Positions 1-10,945 of a stretch of 64,000 bases of DNA are shown one piece after another (position 1 is the stretch's first letter; each line of letters begins with the position of its first letter). Made by a program: the position numbers and the translations under genes. The notes under the pieces were generated by a model, which saw only the letters and a list, made by a program, of their open reading frames with translations, searched no databases and was not told the origin of the DNA. The DNA lies in contig NC_077232.1 in the NCBI RefSeq assembly GCF_027887165.1, positions 11,022,257 through 11,086,256 on the forward strand, written 5' to 3'. This stretch comes from Monodelphis domestica (lineage: Eukaryota > Chordata > Mammalia > Didelphimorphia > Didelphidae).

Positions 1-1590
1 TCACTTTGGCACACAGGGCATCGTGGACTCTGTTAAGAGAGTATGGATGGCCTCTAAAGTATGTTCAGCCTACTTTACCTGCCAAGCATATAACCAACAT
101 GCATTTCGTGGCAAAGCCTTTGGTGGGTGTCCTCTGGCTTGTACACCTTTTGAACATCTACAGATAGATTTTATAACAATGCCAAAGGCTGGACGTTATA
201 AATTTTGTCTAGTCATTGTAGATCAACTGACCAGATGGCCAGAAGCATTTCCTGTGACCTGAGCCACAGCAGATTTTATTGCTAAGGTAGTTTTAAAAGA
301 AATTATTCCTTGCTTTGGACTGCCAGCACGTATTGGTTCAGATAGAGGAAGTCATTTCACTGATTCTGTCCTAAATAATATATATTCTTGCTTGGGAATA
401 ACTCCCAAATTTCATGTTCCATATCATCCCCAGAGCTCAGGCCAAGTGGAGAGGATGAACAAAGAACTTAAAACTATGATTGGCAAATTATGCACTGAGA
501 CCCATTTAAAATGGCCTGAAATTCTCCCTCTGGCCCTATTTTATCTTAGAAGCAGGCCTAGAGGATACCTACACATCTCACCATTTGAGATGCTTTTTGG
601 ACATCCACCTATACAGGCTAAGCCTTTCTCCCCGGCATATACCTCACTATTAGGGGGAGATACTACTATTGCTTCCTATATACAAGAATTACAGCACAAA
701 CTGCGTGAACTTCATGAATCTGGAGCTGCAGTACAAGCTGGACCACTAGACTTTTCTCTTAATGACCTGTACCCAGGAGACAAAGTGTATAATAAGAATT
801 TTAAGCATACTGGAGCAACTCAGCCTTTGTGGGAAGGACCATTCCAAATATTTTTAGCTACTCCCACATCTATAAAGGTTGGAGAGAAGGACTCTTGGAT
901 TTATTGCTCACATGTGAAGAAAGCATCTTCGGTTGAGACTGATTGACTGTACTCTATCATATGCATTGGAGATAATAATCCATAGACAAATGGATGCTGT
1001 TTTTCGAGAACACATTGAATTCCTGATTTTTTCTTTTTTTTAATTATTGCCTTTTATTTTGATTAGAATATTTGATTTTTTCCCTTTTTTGTCATTTCTT
1101 GTACTAAAGGTGCATAGAATTAATATTTTTTCTGCAGTAATACAAGTTTAATATATATATTCTTGCTATAATATCAATGCATACCCCAAAAGCTTTAAAC
1201 TATGGGAAACTGCCATTTATTGATAAAATATTATGGGACTGTGATTAATGTTTGTATCTGATTCTAGGAAAAGGGATAAAAAACAAGGAGCACAGACTTA
1301 AACTGAAAAATGACACAAAGAGCACACAGGAAATACTAATGTAGACTCGAGGTTGTGAAGCTTGACATATGTTAAGTCATAGGACTTCCTTGTATCTACA
1401 CTCTTTGTGAAGTACTCATACAAGTACAAAATTTGACTATCATGCTGGCTCCCTATATCCCCGAGAATGTAAAAAAATCAGACGAGGGAATGACACATCC
1501 CTATCAAAATAGAATTCTAGTTCCTTTCCTTCTTATAGTATGGCAACTTCCTGTAGGCTTGGCTACAAATGGCTAAGTGAAATATTAAAT
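1..1590 (+). mobile_element. Class I-like endogenous retrovirus fragment (pol integrase end, possible env start)
   Basis: A retroviral fossil entering from the left edge. Positions 1-945 read as the integrase part of pol. There is a zinc-finger-side segment, a core with the aspartate of QIDF (about 160-175), a GSDRGSHF block (about 335-360), and HPQSSGQVERMN with the third acidic residue (about 427-460). An SPFEMLFGHPP motif follows, as in gammaretrovirus-like integrases. The same family recurs on the minus strand at 21.3-25.7 kb. Positions 950-1590 hold no clear domain; a hydrophobic stretch near 1500-1570 could be the beginning of an envelope leader, which is inference. The copy is broken, with few breaks in the visible part, and no LTR lies in the window. 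Next to it starts an L1 fragment. Confidence 0.8.
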
Positions 1591-2350
1591 GACAAAACTT
1601 GGATGTAGGATGTAGGAAAAGTGAGACACTAGTGCACTACTGGCGGAGTTGTCAATTGATTCAACAATTCTGAAGAGCAATTTAGAATGATGCCTAAAGG
1701 GTTATAAAACAGCACATGCCCTTTGACTCTGAAATAATATTCCTAGGTTTGTATCCCCTAGAAATAGAAAAAAGCACCTCAATGTTCAAAATTTAAAGTG
1801 GCTCTGTTTGTGGTGGCAAAAACTTGGAAAGTGAGGGGACACCCATCAATTGGGGAATGGCTGAGGATGTTGTAATATATGATTGTAATAGACTACTATT
1901 ATGCTATAAAAAATGAGAATCAGGAAGATTTCAGAAAAACCTGGAAAGACTTAAATGAACTGAAGCAGAAGGAAGGAAGCAGGACCAATAGAACATTGTT
2001 CATAGTTATAGCACTATTGTATGATCAACAACTATGAAAAATTTAGCTCTTCTCAGCAATACACTGATCCAAAATAATTCCAAAGAACTCATGATGAAAA
2101 AGCCATCTGCTTCCAGACAAAGAATCGATAGGGTTTGAATCTAGACCAAAGCGTACTTTTTTGCTTAGAGTTTTTGTTTGAATTTCTTTCTTCCAAAGGA
2201 TTCTTATGAGAAAATGTTTTTATAAGATTGCACTGGTAAAATCTCAATCAAATTTCTTACTATCTGAGAGATGGTGGAAGTGGGGTTTGACCTCAATATT
2301 GTGATGTCATTTTGGTCCTCTTCCAGTATGAAAGACAATAACCATGGATA
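1591..2350 (+). mobile_element. Old L1 3'-end fragment (duplicated block alpha, copy I)
   Basis: The DNA matches the last part of L1 ORF2 and the 3'UTR in a diverged form. The stretch near 1845-1865 (CATCAATTGGGGAATGGCTGA) is the same as in the younger L1s of this window (16793-16810), and the AGCAGGACCA-AGAACATTG part near the ORF2 end also aligns. The frame is full of stops, so this is a dead 5'-truncated copy of an older L1 family. The same fragment occurs at about 43.7-45.1 kb as part of a segmental duplication. Confidence 0.75.
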
Positions 2351-3011
2351 CTTCCACACGCATAGCACAGCTGAAGAAATTGTTCACGAAACTGAGAATC
2401 TTTTCAATGTCTAGTTTAAGACATATATTTCAAAATATCCTTCTTTTCTGTGATTCTTTCTGGCTTTCCTTTGGTTCCTTTTGGTGCATTAACAAAAGAC
2501 ATTTCAATTACTTTAGGCTTTTCTTATTGTCTCCTTCTTCTGCAACCCCATCTGAAATACCTCAACCTCCTCCCCTGACAGAAAAGACAATGATTTAGGA
2601 AAATGAAGCCCTTGTGACAAAAATACAGTTAAATGCTACATAGAAAATTTCTAAATATGTATGTCATTTGTCATCCTGAGGCTATCACCTCTTCATCAAT
2701 AGGTAGTTGAGTAGTTTGCTTCAGCATTAGTGCTGTTACATTTAGGATTTATTTAGCTTTCATTGGGAACAGGTTTCAGATCAGACAGAGTTTGTCCACT
2801 TTTACTACTTCCCCCTTAAGAGGGAAGACATACAGAATTTGCAGTGGTCACTTTAAGAGGCCTAGGATATAGGAGAGCCGGGGGGGGGGGGGGGGGAGTC
2901 TCTCCTGAGTTGTTTTGAAGATGGTCACTGGATCATTCTCTGACAGTAAAGAAGACTTGTTTTGTTATTTTGAGAGAGTTTTATTTGAGAGTTGAGACTT
3001 TAGATTCACAC
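2351..3011. other. Duplicated non-coding stretch, no gene recognised
   Basis: This stretch is about 95 percent identical by eye to 52600-53215 and forms the right part of duplicated block alpha. In copy II the retroviral fossil at 45144-52594 sits at the position corresponding to about 2374, so this copy is the empty site. A short ORF at 2344-2598 is open in both copies, but nothing in it looks like a known protein. Confidence 0.6.
2880..2896 (+). repeat. Homopolymer G tract of 17
   Basis: Seventeen consecutive G residues. The duplicated copy near 53091 has only six, so the tract has expanded or contracted since the duplication. The length may be uncertain in an assembly. Confidence 0.9.
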
Positions 3012-3790
3012 TGTAAAGGTTAAAATTAATGGTTGGACAATGATTATATGAAATTATGTGGTTGCCAGCATTTATAATATTTTGAGTTAGAAATTTATTT
3101 ACAAATATATACAAATAGAGGAAAAATGATAAAGAAGAGAAATGTGAGGGGGTTATAGAGGTTATCTATCCTATCATCTTCAATGTTTTACTCCAGGTCT
3201 GCTTAATCCAGGCAGAGATTAATTAGCTCTCAACCAGGAAGGCTCTTAGTGAGTAACCACTTGGCCTCCTCAAAGATGAAAGCTAGTCTCTTAGGAAACT
3301 AGGAAAGGAGTCAGCTTTTCACTCACTCAACAAAATACTTCACAAGTCAGAGTCTAACTTGAAGCTGAGCTCCAAGCCAACAATGTCTCCAGCATCCAAC
3401 ATCAGTCTCTAGCAAAGCTCCCTTAAAGATTTTCCCCAGTCAGAAAAGTATTTCCAGAAGACAATCTCTCAGATTATCTTCTCAAAGACAATCTCCTCTG
3501 AGGGAGTTCAAGGCTTGCTTTTATGGTGACTCCTTGTTCTTTCCCCTTTTCACAGGGGCCAATCACAATTTCCAAATTGTCTAGCACTGCCCAGGGGACA
3601 GTGTCTGTGGGATTCACACCTCTCATCCTCTGAAGGTGTCAATTCTTATCAAAGGCCTTTGAAGGTGTCAACTCTGATTTTAGTATTCTCAATCCATACC
3701 TCTCATCCTTTGAAGGTCAAAACTCTTATCAAAGAATTCACGAGTTTCTGACTGAGTTAAAAGGGTAGAGCTCTCCAAGTGAGTGACAGT
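3012..3790 (-). mobile_element. Solo LTR, class I-like, right end uncertain
   Basis: It starts TGTAAAGGTTAAAATTAATGG and carries the GTGGTTGCCAG block near 3058 and the ACTGCCCAGGGGACA block near 3588. These are shared with the LTRs at 27884-43250, 59241-60103 and 63052-63923. Orientation is taken from those relatives. The first 110 bases also occur at about 53216-53329 in copy II, so this LTR is older than the duplication. I could not place its right end precisely. Confidence 0.55.
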
Positions 3791-4734
3791 GAACTCCCTT
3801 ACTTAGTGTTAAGTAGGAATGTTTTTAAGTTTTTGTTTGATTAAGTCAGCATAGACAAAGAGAATAAAGAATTCCCTTTCAGAATACTGAGAAGAGCTTA
3901 CTCAGAGCTTTACCCCTTTGAGCCACAGGGGGTACTGAAGAGCAGTTTTGTGTGAACTGTCCCAGACAGTTGGACCATTGAAGTCCAGAGAGAAGGAGGA
4001 GCTGCATTAGTCTCTGTGAAGAGAAAGAACCTGACAATTGTATTTGAAAGTTTGACTTTATATATTGCTTTAAGGAGGTGTTTGAAGATAAAGAATTCAT
4101 ACCAATTGAAGGTTTTATGAAATAGTTTAGGATTAAGTTAGGTAGTGAATAATTTAAAGATAGTTGAGTAGTTAAGTGTCGTGTCTGCCTTGGTGGACAA
4201 AGAAGACACTCAGTGAGGAGTAGTTAGTTTGGGGGGTTGATTTACAGATATTAGCACAGTGGGTAAACTTTAGACGTAATACACCAGGCATATATACTCT
4301 CCTAGTTTCAACTCTTATTCCTCTCTCCTGGTTTCCTTTTTATACCTCTACACCATAAAGAATCCAAGTTGTATTAGACGGCGTCTGGTCTTCAATTCAC
4401 CACCTGAAACCAGTTTAGCCCTGACAGCTCTACCTGGTTACAATAACAGGCCATTTCCATATTATTATTAATATTATCAATTATACTTATAACAGCTTAG
4501 CCCCATATCAGCTTTAGTATACTTGCTATAGTTCAGTATATCAGCTTTAGCTGTATCAATAGCAGCTTAAGTTTGATGATTACTGTCGGCCAGTTTTAAT
4601 TTACTTATTACAGTGCCTAACACAGTGCTCAGCATAGCCCAGGCACAGAGTAGGAGATGCTTGATAAGTCGAGTAGACTATCATCTCTGAATTGTGGTTG
4701 GTTATGGAATTCATCAGAATTCTCCAGGCTTCCA
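3791..4734. other. Unassigned interspersed sequence
   Basis: No gene is recognised. A TG-starting stretch at about 4178-4600 has the look of another LTR, but I found no matching end or partner. Near 4620-4680 there is a phrase (cacagtgctcagcatagcc, then agtaggagatgcttgataa) typical of the ends of ancient LINE2/MIR-type elements. Confidence 0.4.
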
Positions 4735-5090
4735 AAGTGGTTTTTCTTTCTAACATAGTTGTTATTATTGCATAAAAGATTCTCCATTCTTTATATTTTA
4801 TTCTTCATCAGTTCATGCAACTCTTCTCAACTTCCTCTTTTCCATTTTGTCCTTCCCCATTTCTTCTCTTTTATGTCCTCTCTCCCCATTCTAATCAATT
4901 CTTCATGTACTTACCAAAGTGATTTTCCTAAGACATAACTCTGATCTTATCATCTTTACACTCAACTCAAGAAACTTCAGTGACTCCTTGATACTTTGAG
5001 GATCAGATATAAAGCCCTTCACAACCTGGCCCCTTCCAAGTCTTCTTACATTTAGCATTAGTTCTCTATGTCATTTCCTGCATCTCATAT
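4735..5090. repeat. Ancient LINE fragments (L1-like 3' piece, then L2 3' end)
   Basis: Positions 4735-4850 resemble a very diverged L1 3' region on the minus strand. Positions 4890-5075 read like the LINE2 3' end in plus orientation: an AACTCTGATCTTATCA-type start, CTTCAGTGACTCCTTGAT, then AAGCCCTTCACAACCTGGCCCC. Both are far diverged and assigned from memory of the consensus. Confidence 0.5.
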
Positions 5091-5094
5091 GTGC

Positions 5095-5245
5095 CAATAG
5101 TGGCTCACGCTTGGCTTAGGACAGCTCAGGGGACAGTCAATAGTTTCTGATTTGTCACTTGCTAGTATATGCCAGTGTAGAGTGGGTGTGTACATTCCTG
5201 GGTGCTAGACTAAGCAAAACGGAGAAAGTCTAAAAATCACAATTG
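5095..5245 (-). mobile_element. LTR end fragment
   Basis: The block GGACAGCTCAGGGGACAGTC with the following GATTTGTCACTTG and the TGGGTGTGTACAT-type end parallels the terminal part of the LTR that ends at 43250. Only this terminal part is present. It lies where copy II carries exon 2 of the secreted-peptide gene. Confidence 0.45.
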
Positions 5246-5249
5246 GATA

Positions 5250-5400
5250 GACTTAGTTTCCAAGCCTTTCTGGGATGCTCACTGGTTTTATGACCTTGAG
5301 CAAGTCATTTATCTTTTCTCCAAATTTGTTGTGCTCATTTGTAGAATGAATTAGATGTCCCCTGAGTCCCATTCCAACTCTCAAACTATGAACCTTTATT
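5250..5400 (+). repeat. tRNA-derived SINE (MIR/MAR class), partial
   Basis: The core TTTATGACCTTGAGCAAGTCA followed by the GTAGAATGAATTAGATG and CATTCCAACTCTCAAACTATGA tail is the usual CORE-SINE pattern of marsupials. The fuller copy is at 55320-55500. Confidence 0.65.
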
Positions 5401-5527
5401 TCATCCCATGAAGAACCCTGAGTACTAAACTCAAAATAGTTTCTATTCCAGATTTCCCACTTCTTAGGAGAGGCAGATGGGGAAATGATCCTCCTCAGGA
5501 GAATTCAGTCAATGAAAGGTCACTCAC

Positions 5528-5585
5528 CTTCATAGGTGCAAGCAGCCAGGGTGAGCAGAAGGAAGGCAACAAGGAGAAGTCTCAT
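5528..5585 (-). pseudogene. Orphan signal-peptide exon of small secreted-protein gene (copy I)
   Basis: Read on the minus strand, an ATG at 5585 opens 19 codons for a signal peptide: M-R, a run of leucines with V-A-F, then TLAACTYE. It ends in phase 1 at a good donor (G/GTGAGTG). It differs from the copy II exon at 55630-55687 by one base, changing Ser to Thr. The second and third exons found in copy II have no counterpart here: where they should be (about 3.3-5.25 kb) there are LTR and old LINE pieces. I therefore call it a broken locus, unless it splices to an unrelated exon that I did not see. Confidence 0.55.
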
Positions 5586-6235
5586 GGTGGAGGTGGTTGG
5601 CTCCTGTGGCTCCAGACTTGGAAAGGCTGGGAGTGCTTTGGGACAAGCAGGAGCTACAGGGCTATTTGTGTACTGCAAGCTGCTCAGTCCCTCCCTGAGA
5701 TTCAGTCAGGTGATGTCAGAGGAAAGATTGATGGAGTTTCCACCTCCCTTCTGAATCCCACTTCTGGCAGTTCTCAATGAAGTTTCTCCTCTGGGCCTCA
5801 GGCTGGATTGGATGCTCTCCATGTTCTCCCCACTCTCTCTCCAAAGGGCTGTGGCTCCTCAGGACAGGAATCTCTGGCTGACATCATCTGGAGGCCCAGC
5901 TCTTCCTCTTAGAAGACTGGGAACTTTCTCTCTCTCTTGGTAGATTGTGGGGAGAGATCAGTGCCTGCTCTGCTCTTTCCAGGCTTGGTGGTCCAGAGAC
6001 AGAAGATGCCCCTTTTCTCAACTAACCCAAGTGGGATGTGAAAACTAGAGAAGAGAAGAACTCCTGGTGCTGACTTCAGATGCTGCATAGTGGACAAGAG
6101 ACACTTCTAAGGTATCCTCCTCCATCTAAAGGATGCTCCTTTGACTAGATCTGACTCACTTTTAATTACAGATACCAAATTAAAACCCTTCTGGGCGCCC
6201 CCTTCTTTACACGTATCAGATTAGCTACTAGGACA
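5586..6235. promoter_or_regulatory. Upstream region of the signal-peptide exon, conserved in three copies
   Basis: This is the 5' side of the minus-strand exon. The part from about 5755 onward is also present at 25690-26163, and all of it at 55688-56337. No clear TATA box was found. A TGATGTCA element (CRE-like) occurs at 5711-5718 and again at 55811-55818. Promoter function is inferred only from position. Confidence 0.35.
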
Positions 6236-6828
6236 TGTCACAGCCCCCAAATTTACCCCTTGCTGAAGCCTCTGGTTGCCCTGAGTTGTCTTTTCCCCCA
6301 GACCCGCCATATGTAGCTGCTGAGCATATCTCACCTCAGGAAGATGTGCTGGGAGCATGGCCTAACAATAGTCCTTTGTGTGCGTACATTCAGCTGGAAC
6401 TCCACTGCTATCTATCTGTTACTGTCCAAACCAGGGAGAACAACCATGGCAGCTCTGAGTTATGGAAAGCACCTGAGGGAGCCCCATCCTAGCCAACGTG
6501 GCTCTGCCAGGAAGAGGCTTTCATTCAGCAGCCCAAACTGACTGTCCCCCTCTTTGATGCTGGCCAAGCCCTGAGAACAGAGATCTCGGGGTTGGCCAAA
6601 CTCTGTCTTGTCCCTGAGTAAAGGGCACCATTATTACAGCTCGACTGTCTTTGATCTGCCCCAAGGATGTGTATGAAGGCTGGACCTTGACATTCAGAGT
6701 TAGACTTCAGTAAGAGTTTTACCTTGTAATGCCTTGGCTTGTTGTTCCCATTCAACAGAATAAAACTTTAAAGAACCTGCAGCGTACTTTGGGTTATTCT
6801 AGTGTCCCAGTTGAGTGGGTGGTTAACA
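6236..6828 (+). mobile_element. Solo LTR (family a), copy I
   Basis: Begins TGTCACAGCCCCCAAATTT and ends GGGTGGTTAACA, 593 bases. It has an AATAAA near 6759 followed by about 65 bases, as expected for an R-U5 end. The same LTR sits at the same place in copies II and III, so it was inserted before the duplications. An independent insertion of the family begins at 27691, starting with the same TGTCA and with different flanks; this supports the element's left boundary. Confidence 0.75.
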
Positions 6829-7214
6829 GTAAGAGGTGTCAGCAGTGTGATTAGAAGCCTGGCCAAAGAAGTCCGGTATCTGGGTCCATATGAGGTACCT
6901 ACAGAGGCTCATTGCATTGCATCTCACTGAACTTGAGCTCCATTGGCTGGTGAGTGTCCTTTTCCTTTCCAATTTATGAGCTTCTTTCTCTTTCAGCTGA
7001 GTCCTTTTGTTTCCCTTTATTTTTTAATTTAATTTGAGGATTTGGGGGATTGCCACTGTAGGAATAACGTTGTCCTACCCCTTCTGAAGGGAACACTTTG
7101 TCCAATCCTTTCAATCTGGAAGTCTTGTTGATTTTTCATTGAAAATTTTAAACTTTTGGTGAAGTGTTTTTATTAAAAAATACAAAAAATAACCACCACA
7201 ACAAAAACCTCACT

Positions 7215-7400
7215 TTCCAACTCAGAATTAATACTATGTATTGGTTCCAAGGCAGAAGAGTGGTAAGGACTATGCCATGGGGGTTAAGTGACTTGCCCAG
7301 GGTCACACAGCTGGTAAGTGTCTGAGGCCACATTGGAACCCAGGACCTCCCTTCTCTAGGCCTGCCTCTCAATCCACCTAGCTATGCAGTTGCCCACAAC
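7215..7400 (-). repeat. Marsupial tRNA-derived SINE, minus strand
   Basis: The reverse strand reads GGCAACTGCATAGCTAGGTGGAT, then AGGTCCTGGGTTC, then GTGACCCTGGGCAAGTCACTTAACCCC and an end in GGAACCAATACATAG. This is a near-complete SINE of the CORE/MAR type. It is shared with copy II at 57340-57500. Confidence 0.8.
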
Positions 7401-7861
7401 TGTTTTGACCTTTGGAAATAGGGACCTTTGAGGATTTTCCCTCTTTAATTGTGGTTTTGGAAATTTGGAAACTACATATTTAGTCCATGGAGGATACTTG
7501 CAAATTTCTCAAACTGTTGGCATAATCTAACTAAAGAAAATCCTTGTTGTTGCTGGCCTGCTGGGAGTATGTTTGACCATGACTAAAATAATTTTTAGAA
7601 AAATGAGCTTAGGAAAGGAAATTCTGCTGCCTGGATGGACTGCTTCTTAGCAAATGGGAATTAGAACCAGTTAAAGAGAAGTAAAAAATCATCTGGCTAT
7701 GGTAAAAAGGATGCTTAAGAAAAGTGCAAGTAGAAAGCCACAAGGTGGAGACTTGCAGTCAGGCTTAATGCTGGTGCTGGTTATCTCCTTTATACTTCTG
7801 ACAGAGCCAGTCAGCTCAAATTGGGATTCTGGCACCACTGACAGCCCTCCAAAAAACTCCC

Positions 7862-7895
7862 TAGTGAGGCAGCTGGGTAGCTCAAGTGGATGGCC
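7862..7895 (+). repeat. SINE head fragment
   Basis: GTGAGGCAGCTGGGTAGCTCAAGTGGAT is the 5' head of the marsupial SINE. It is cut off where the old minus-strand L1 begins. Confidence 0.6.
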
Positions 7896-7985
7896 AGATG
7901 CAGATGATGTTGGCTGATGGTTTTAGATAAATACTATTTATTATTTTTAGGAAAGACCCTTCTATTCCTATACTTTCTAGTGTTT

Positions 7986-10178
7986 TCAATAGGAATGGGT
8001 GTTGTATTTTGTCAAAAGTTTTTCTGCGTCTATTGAGATGATCATGTGATTTTTTTTGGTTTGCTTGTTTATATAGTCAATTATGTGGATGGTTTTCCTG
8101 ATATTGAACCATCCTTGCATTCCTGGTATAAATCCCACCTGATCATAATGAATAACCCTCGTGATGACTTGCTTGAGTCTTTTTGCTAGTATCCTATTTA
8201 AGATTTTTGCATTTATGTTCATTAAGGAGATTGGTCTGTAGTTTTCTTTCTCCATTTTTGGCCTGCCTGACTTTGGGATCAGTACCATACTTGTGTTGTA
8301 AAATGAATTTGGTAGAACTCTTTCTTTGTTTATTATGTCAACTAGTTTGTATAGTATTAGGACTAGCTGTTCTTTGAATGTTTGATAGAATTCACTTGTA
8401 AATCCATCAGGCCCTGGGGATTTTTTCTTGGGGAGTTCTTTGATGGCCTGTTCAATTTATTTTTCTGATATGGGATTATTTAAGAATTCTATTTCTTCCT
8501 CTGTTAATCTAGGCAATTTGTATTTTTGTAAGTATTCATCCATATCACCTAGATTGGCATATTTATTGCCACATAATTGGGCAAAATAGTTTTTAATAAT
8601 TGCCTTAATTTCCTCTTCATTGGAGGTGAGTTCTTCCTTTCCATCGATGATACTGTTAATTTGGTTTTCCTCTTTCCTTTTTTTTGTTAGATTGACCAAT
8701 ACTTTGCCTATTTTGTTTGTTTTTTCAAAATACCAACTTCTAGACTTATTTATTAGTTCAAAAGTTCTATCACTTTTGATTTTATTAATTTCTCCCTTGA
8801 TTTTTAGGATCTCTAATTTGGTTTTCTTCTGGGTTTTTAAAATTTGTTAGCTTTTAAGTTTTTTGGTTTGCATGTCCAATTCATTGATCTCTGCCCTCCA
8901 TAATTTGTTAATATATGCATTCAAGGATATGAATTTTCCCCTGAGTACTGCTTTGGCTGCATCCCATAGAGTTTGAAAGGATGTCTCATCATTGTTATTT
9001 TGTTCATTGAAATTATTAATTGTTTCTATGATTTGTTCTCTAACTAGTGTAAAAATGGATACTTGAATCCAAGACTTCAATCCCCAGAAGTCCTTGCTCC
9101 ACTTCCCCAGAGTGATTTGTAATCTCACTGGGTTCTCACCTGGGCCTAGAGCAAAATCATTATTTAGAGGGTCTCCACCCACAGCAGGGGCTCTTCTCTT
9201 CCTGTCTCCACTGGCAAGCAGATGCATCTCATGATGTGAGTGAAATTGAATTGGGCCTTTTGTCCCACCTGGCACGTGCCTTTCTTACTTGTATTTTTCT
9301 TCAAATTCTCAACCTTTAATAAACCTCTAAAATATAATACTCCTTGCAGAAAGAAACTAATTTCTACCTCTATCAGTATCCCCTAAATTTTAATCTTAAC
9401 ACTAGCAGATTTTGGAGAATTATATTATTTAATTTTCAATTAATTTTTGATTTGGCTCTCCATATACCCTTACTGATCATTATTTTTATTGCCTTATGAT
9501 CTGAAAATATTGCATTTGTTATTTCTGCTTTTCTGCAGTTGTTTGCCATGTTTTTATGACCTAGTATATGGTCAATCTTTATGAATGTGCCATGTGCTGC
9601 TGAAAAGAAGGTACATTCTTTTTTGTCCCTATTTATTTTTCTCCATATATCTATTAACTCTCATTTTTCTAAGATTTCATTCACCTCTTTTACCTCTTTC
9701 TTATTTTTTGATTTGATTTATCTAAATTCGATAGTGGTACATTCATGTCTCCTACTAGTATCGTTTTACTATCTATTTCCTCCTTCAATTCTACTAGTCT
9801 CTAAATTAGAAATTTGGGTGCTATGCCATTTGGTGCATACATGTTGATTAGTGACATTTCCTCATTGTCTATACTACTTTTTATCAGGATGTATTTACCT
9901 TCCCTATCCCTTTTAATCAGGTCTATTTTTACATTGGCTTTGTCAGATATCATGATTGCAACTCCTGCCTTCTTTCTTTCAGTTGAGGCCCAATAGGTCT
10001 TACTCCACCCTTTAATTCTGACCTTGTGAGTATCTACCCGCCTCATGTGTGTTTCTTGTAGACAACATATGGTAGGATTCTGGATTCTAATCCAGTTTCC
10101 TATTCGTCTACATTTTATGGATGAGTTCATCTCATTCACATTCAAAGTTATGATTGTCACTTTTGAATTCCCTAGCAT
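7986..10178 (-). pseudogene. L1 ORF2 remnant (endonuclease and part of reverse transcriptase)
   Basis: The start at 10178 is followed by the endonuclease motifs: [22 protein letters not shown], then KAGVAIMISDKA. Downstream pieces cover the linker (about 8457-8870 and 9402-9800) and the RT region with YRPISLMNI and [10 protein letters not shown] (about 7986-8288). The frame shifts and stops several times, and a solo LTR lies within it. It is a dead copy that ends where the element is cut. Confidence 0.85.
9048..9401 (-). mobile_element. Solo LTR in the old L1
   Basis: 354 bases, TGTAAAAATGG to CTTAACA on the plus strand, flanked by a four-base duplication CTAG (9044-9047 and 9402-9405). Read on the minus strand it starts TGTTAAGATTAAAATTTAGGGG and matches the LTR at 50712-51058 on the plus strand. 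The four-base duplication fits class I-like retroviruses. Confidence 0.85.
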
Positions 10179-10906
10179 TTTGATATCCTTTCCTAGTTCT
10201 GTCCTTTCTTCTTTTGCTATATCCTTTTAACCCAGTGGTTTACTTTTACTCAATCCCCCTATTCCCCTCCTTTGATATACTTCCATTTCTGGCCCCTCCC
10301 TTTTTGTTCTCTTCTTGTTTTTTTAGGTTCTGTTAAGTTCCCCCCCCTCCTTCCCTCCCTTTTTTGAGCCCCCTTAGTTTTCCCTTCTTTCTTACCCTGT
10401 AGGATATGATAGACTTCAAGATCCCAATGGATCTAGATCCTCTTCCCTCTCAGAATTGATTTCACTGAGAATAATGTTTGAGTATTACCTATTAGCACTC
10501 TCTTCCTCTCCCTCTTATAAGAGTATTCTTCCCCTCCCCTTCCCATGTGTATCTTTGTGTGAAAAAGATTATTCTATTTATTATATTTCTTCAAGTATAT
10601 CTTGGTACCGTCATCTATTTCTCCCTACCCCCTTTTTTGCATATCATTTTATAGCCTTTAATGCCCCAATATTTTCTATGAATAATTCTTCCATTTACTA
10701 TAATGAAAGTGTTTTTTAGAGTTACAAATATCATTTCCCCATATATATATATACATATATACATATAATTTGATCTCATTGTAGCATTTAAAGAAGAGAG
10801 TTTGAATAAAAAAAAAGACATTTTTCTCCTTATCCTTCTTTTTCATATTTCTCTTGATCGTTGTGTTTGGATATCAAACTTTCCACTTATTTCTGGTATT
10901 TTCCTT

Positions 10907-10923
10907 ACAAATACTTGGAAATC
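10907..10923 (+). repeat. Target-site duplication of L1-A, left
   Basis: The 17 bases ACAAATACTTGGAAATC occur here and, unchanged, at 17388-17404. Confidence 0.95.
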
Positions 10924-10934
10924 GACTTCCGGTT

Positions 10935-10945
10935 AAGATGGCGGC
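10935..10945 (+). promoter_or_regulatory. YY1-type site at the L1-A start
   Basis: AAGATGGCGGC, about 11 bases from the element's first base. Counterparts are at 30953-30963 (one base changed), 40278-40288 (identical), and on the minus strand at 42987-42996 in an L1 with an otherwise unrelated 5' end. Confidence 0.65.

Larger units (their letters stand above)
5250..7715. repeat. Segmental duplication block beta, copy I
   Basis: The block is collinear with 55375-57823 (copy II), and its right part with 25680-27225 (copy III), at roughly 90-95 percent identity by eye. It holds the signal-peptide exon, its upstream region, one solo LTR at the same position in all three copies, and a SINE (complete in copies I and II, a remnant in copy III). 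Homology to copy II stops at about 7712 and resumes at 19928. Confidence 0.8.

Noticed and set aside
2344-2598. 84-codon ORF shared with 52597-52809
   Set aside because: Shared only because of the segmental duplication; no domain, and the start falls in an L1 tail.
5528-5585. Beta-defensin first exon
   Set aside because: The signal peptide looks like one, but the partner exon in copy II has a single cysteine and no six-cysteine defensin pattern.
5536-5754. 72-codon plus-strand ORF over the signal exon
   Set aside because: Antisense shadow of the minus-strand exon and its 5' flank.
6235-6492. 85-codon plus-strand ORF
   Set aside because: It falls in a solo LTR and is interrupted in the two other duplicated copies.
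7215-7400. Functional tRNA gene
   Set aside because: The tRNA-like head belongs to a SINE; no full cloverleaf with intact A and B boxes was found.
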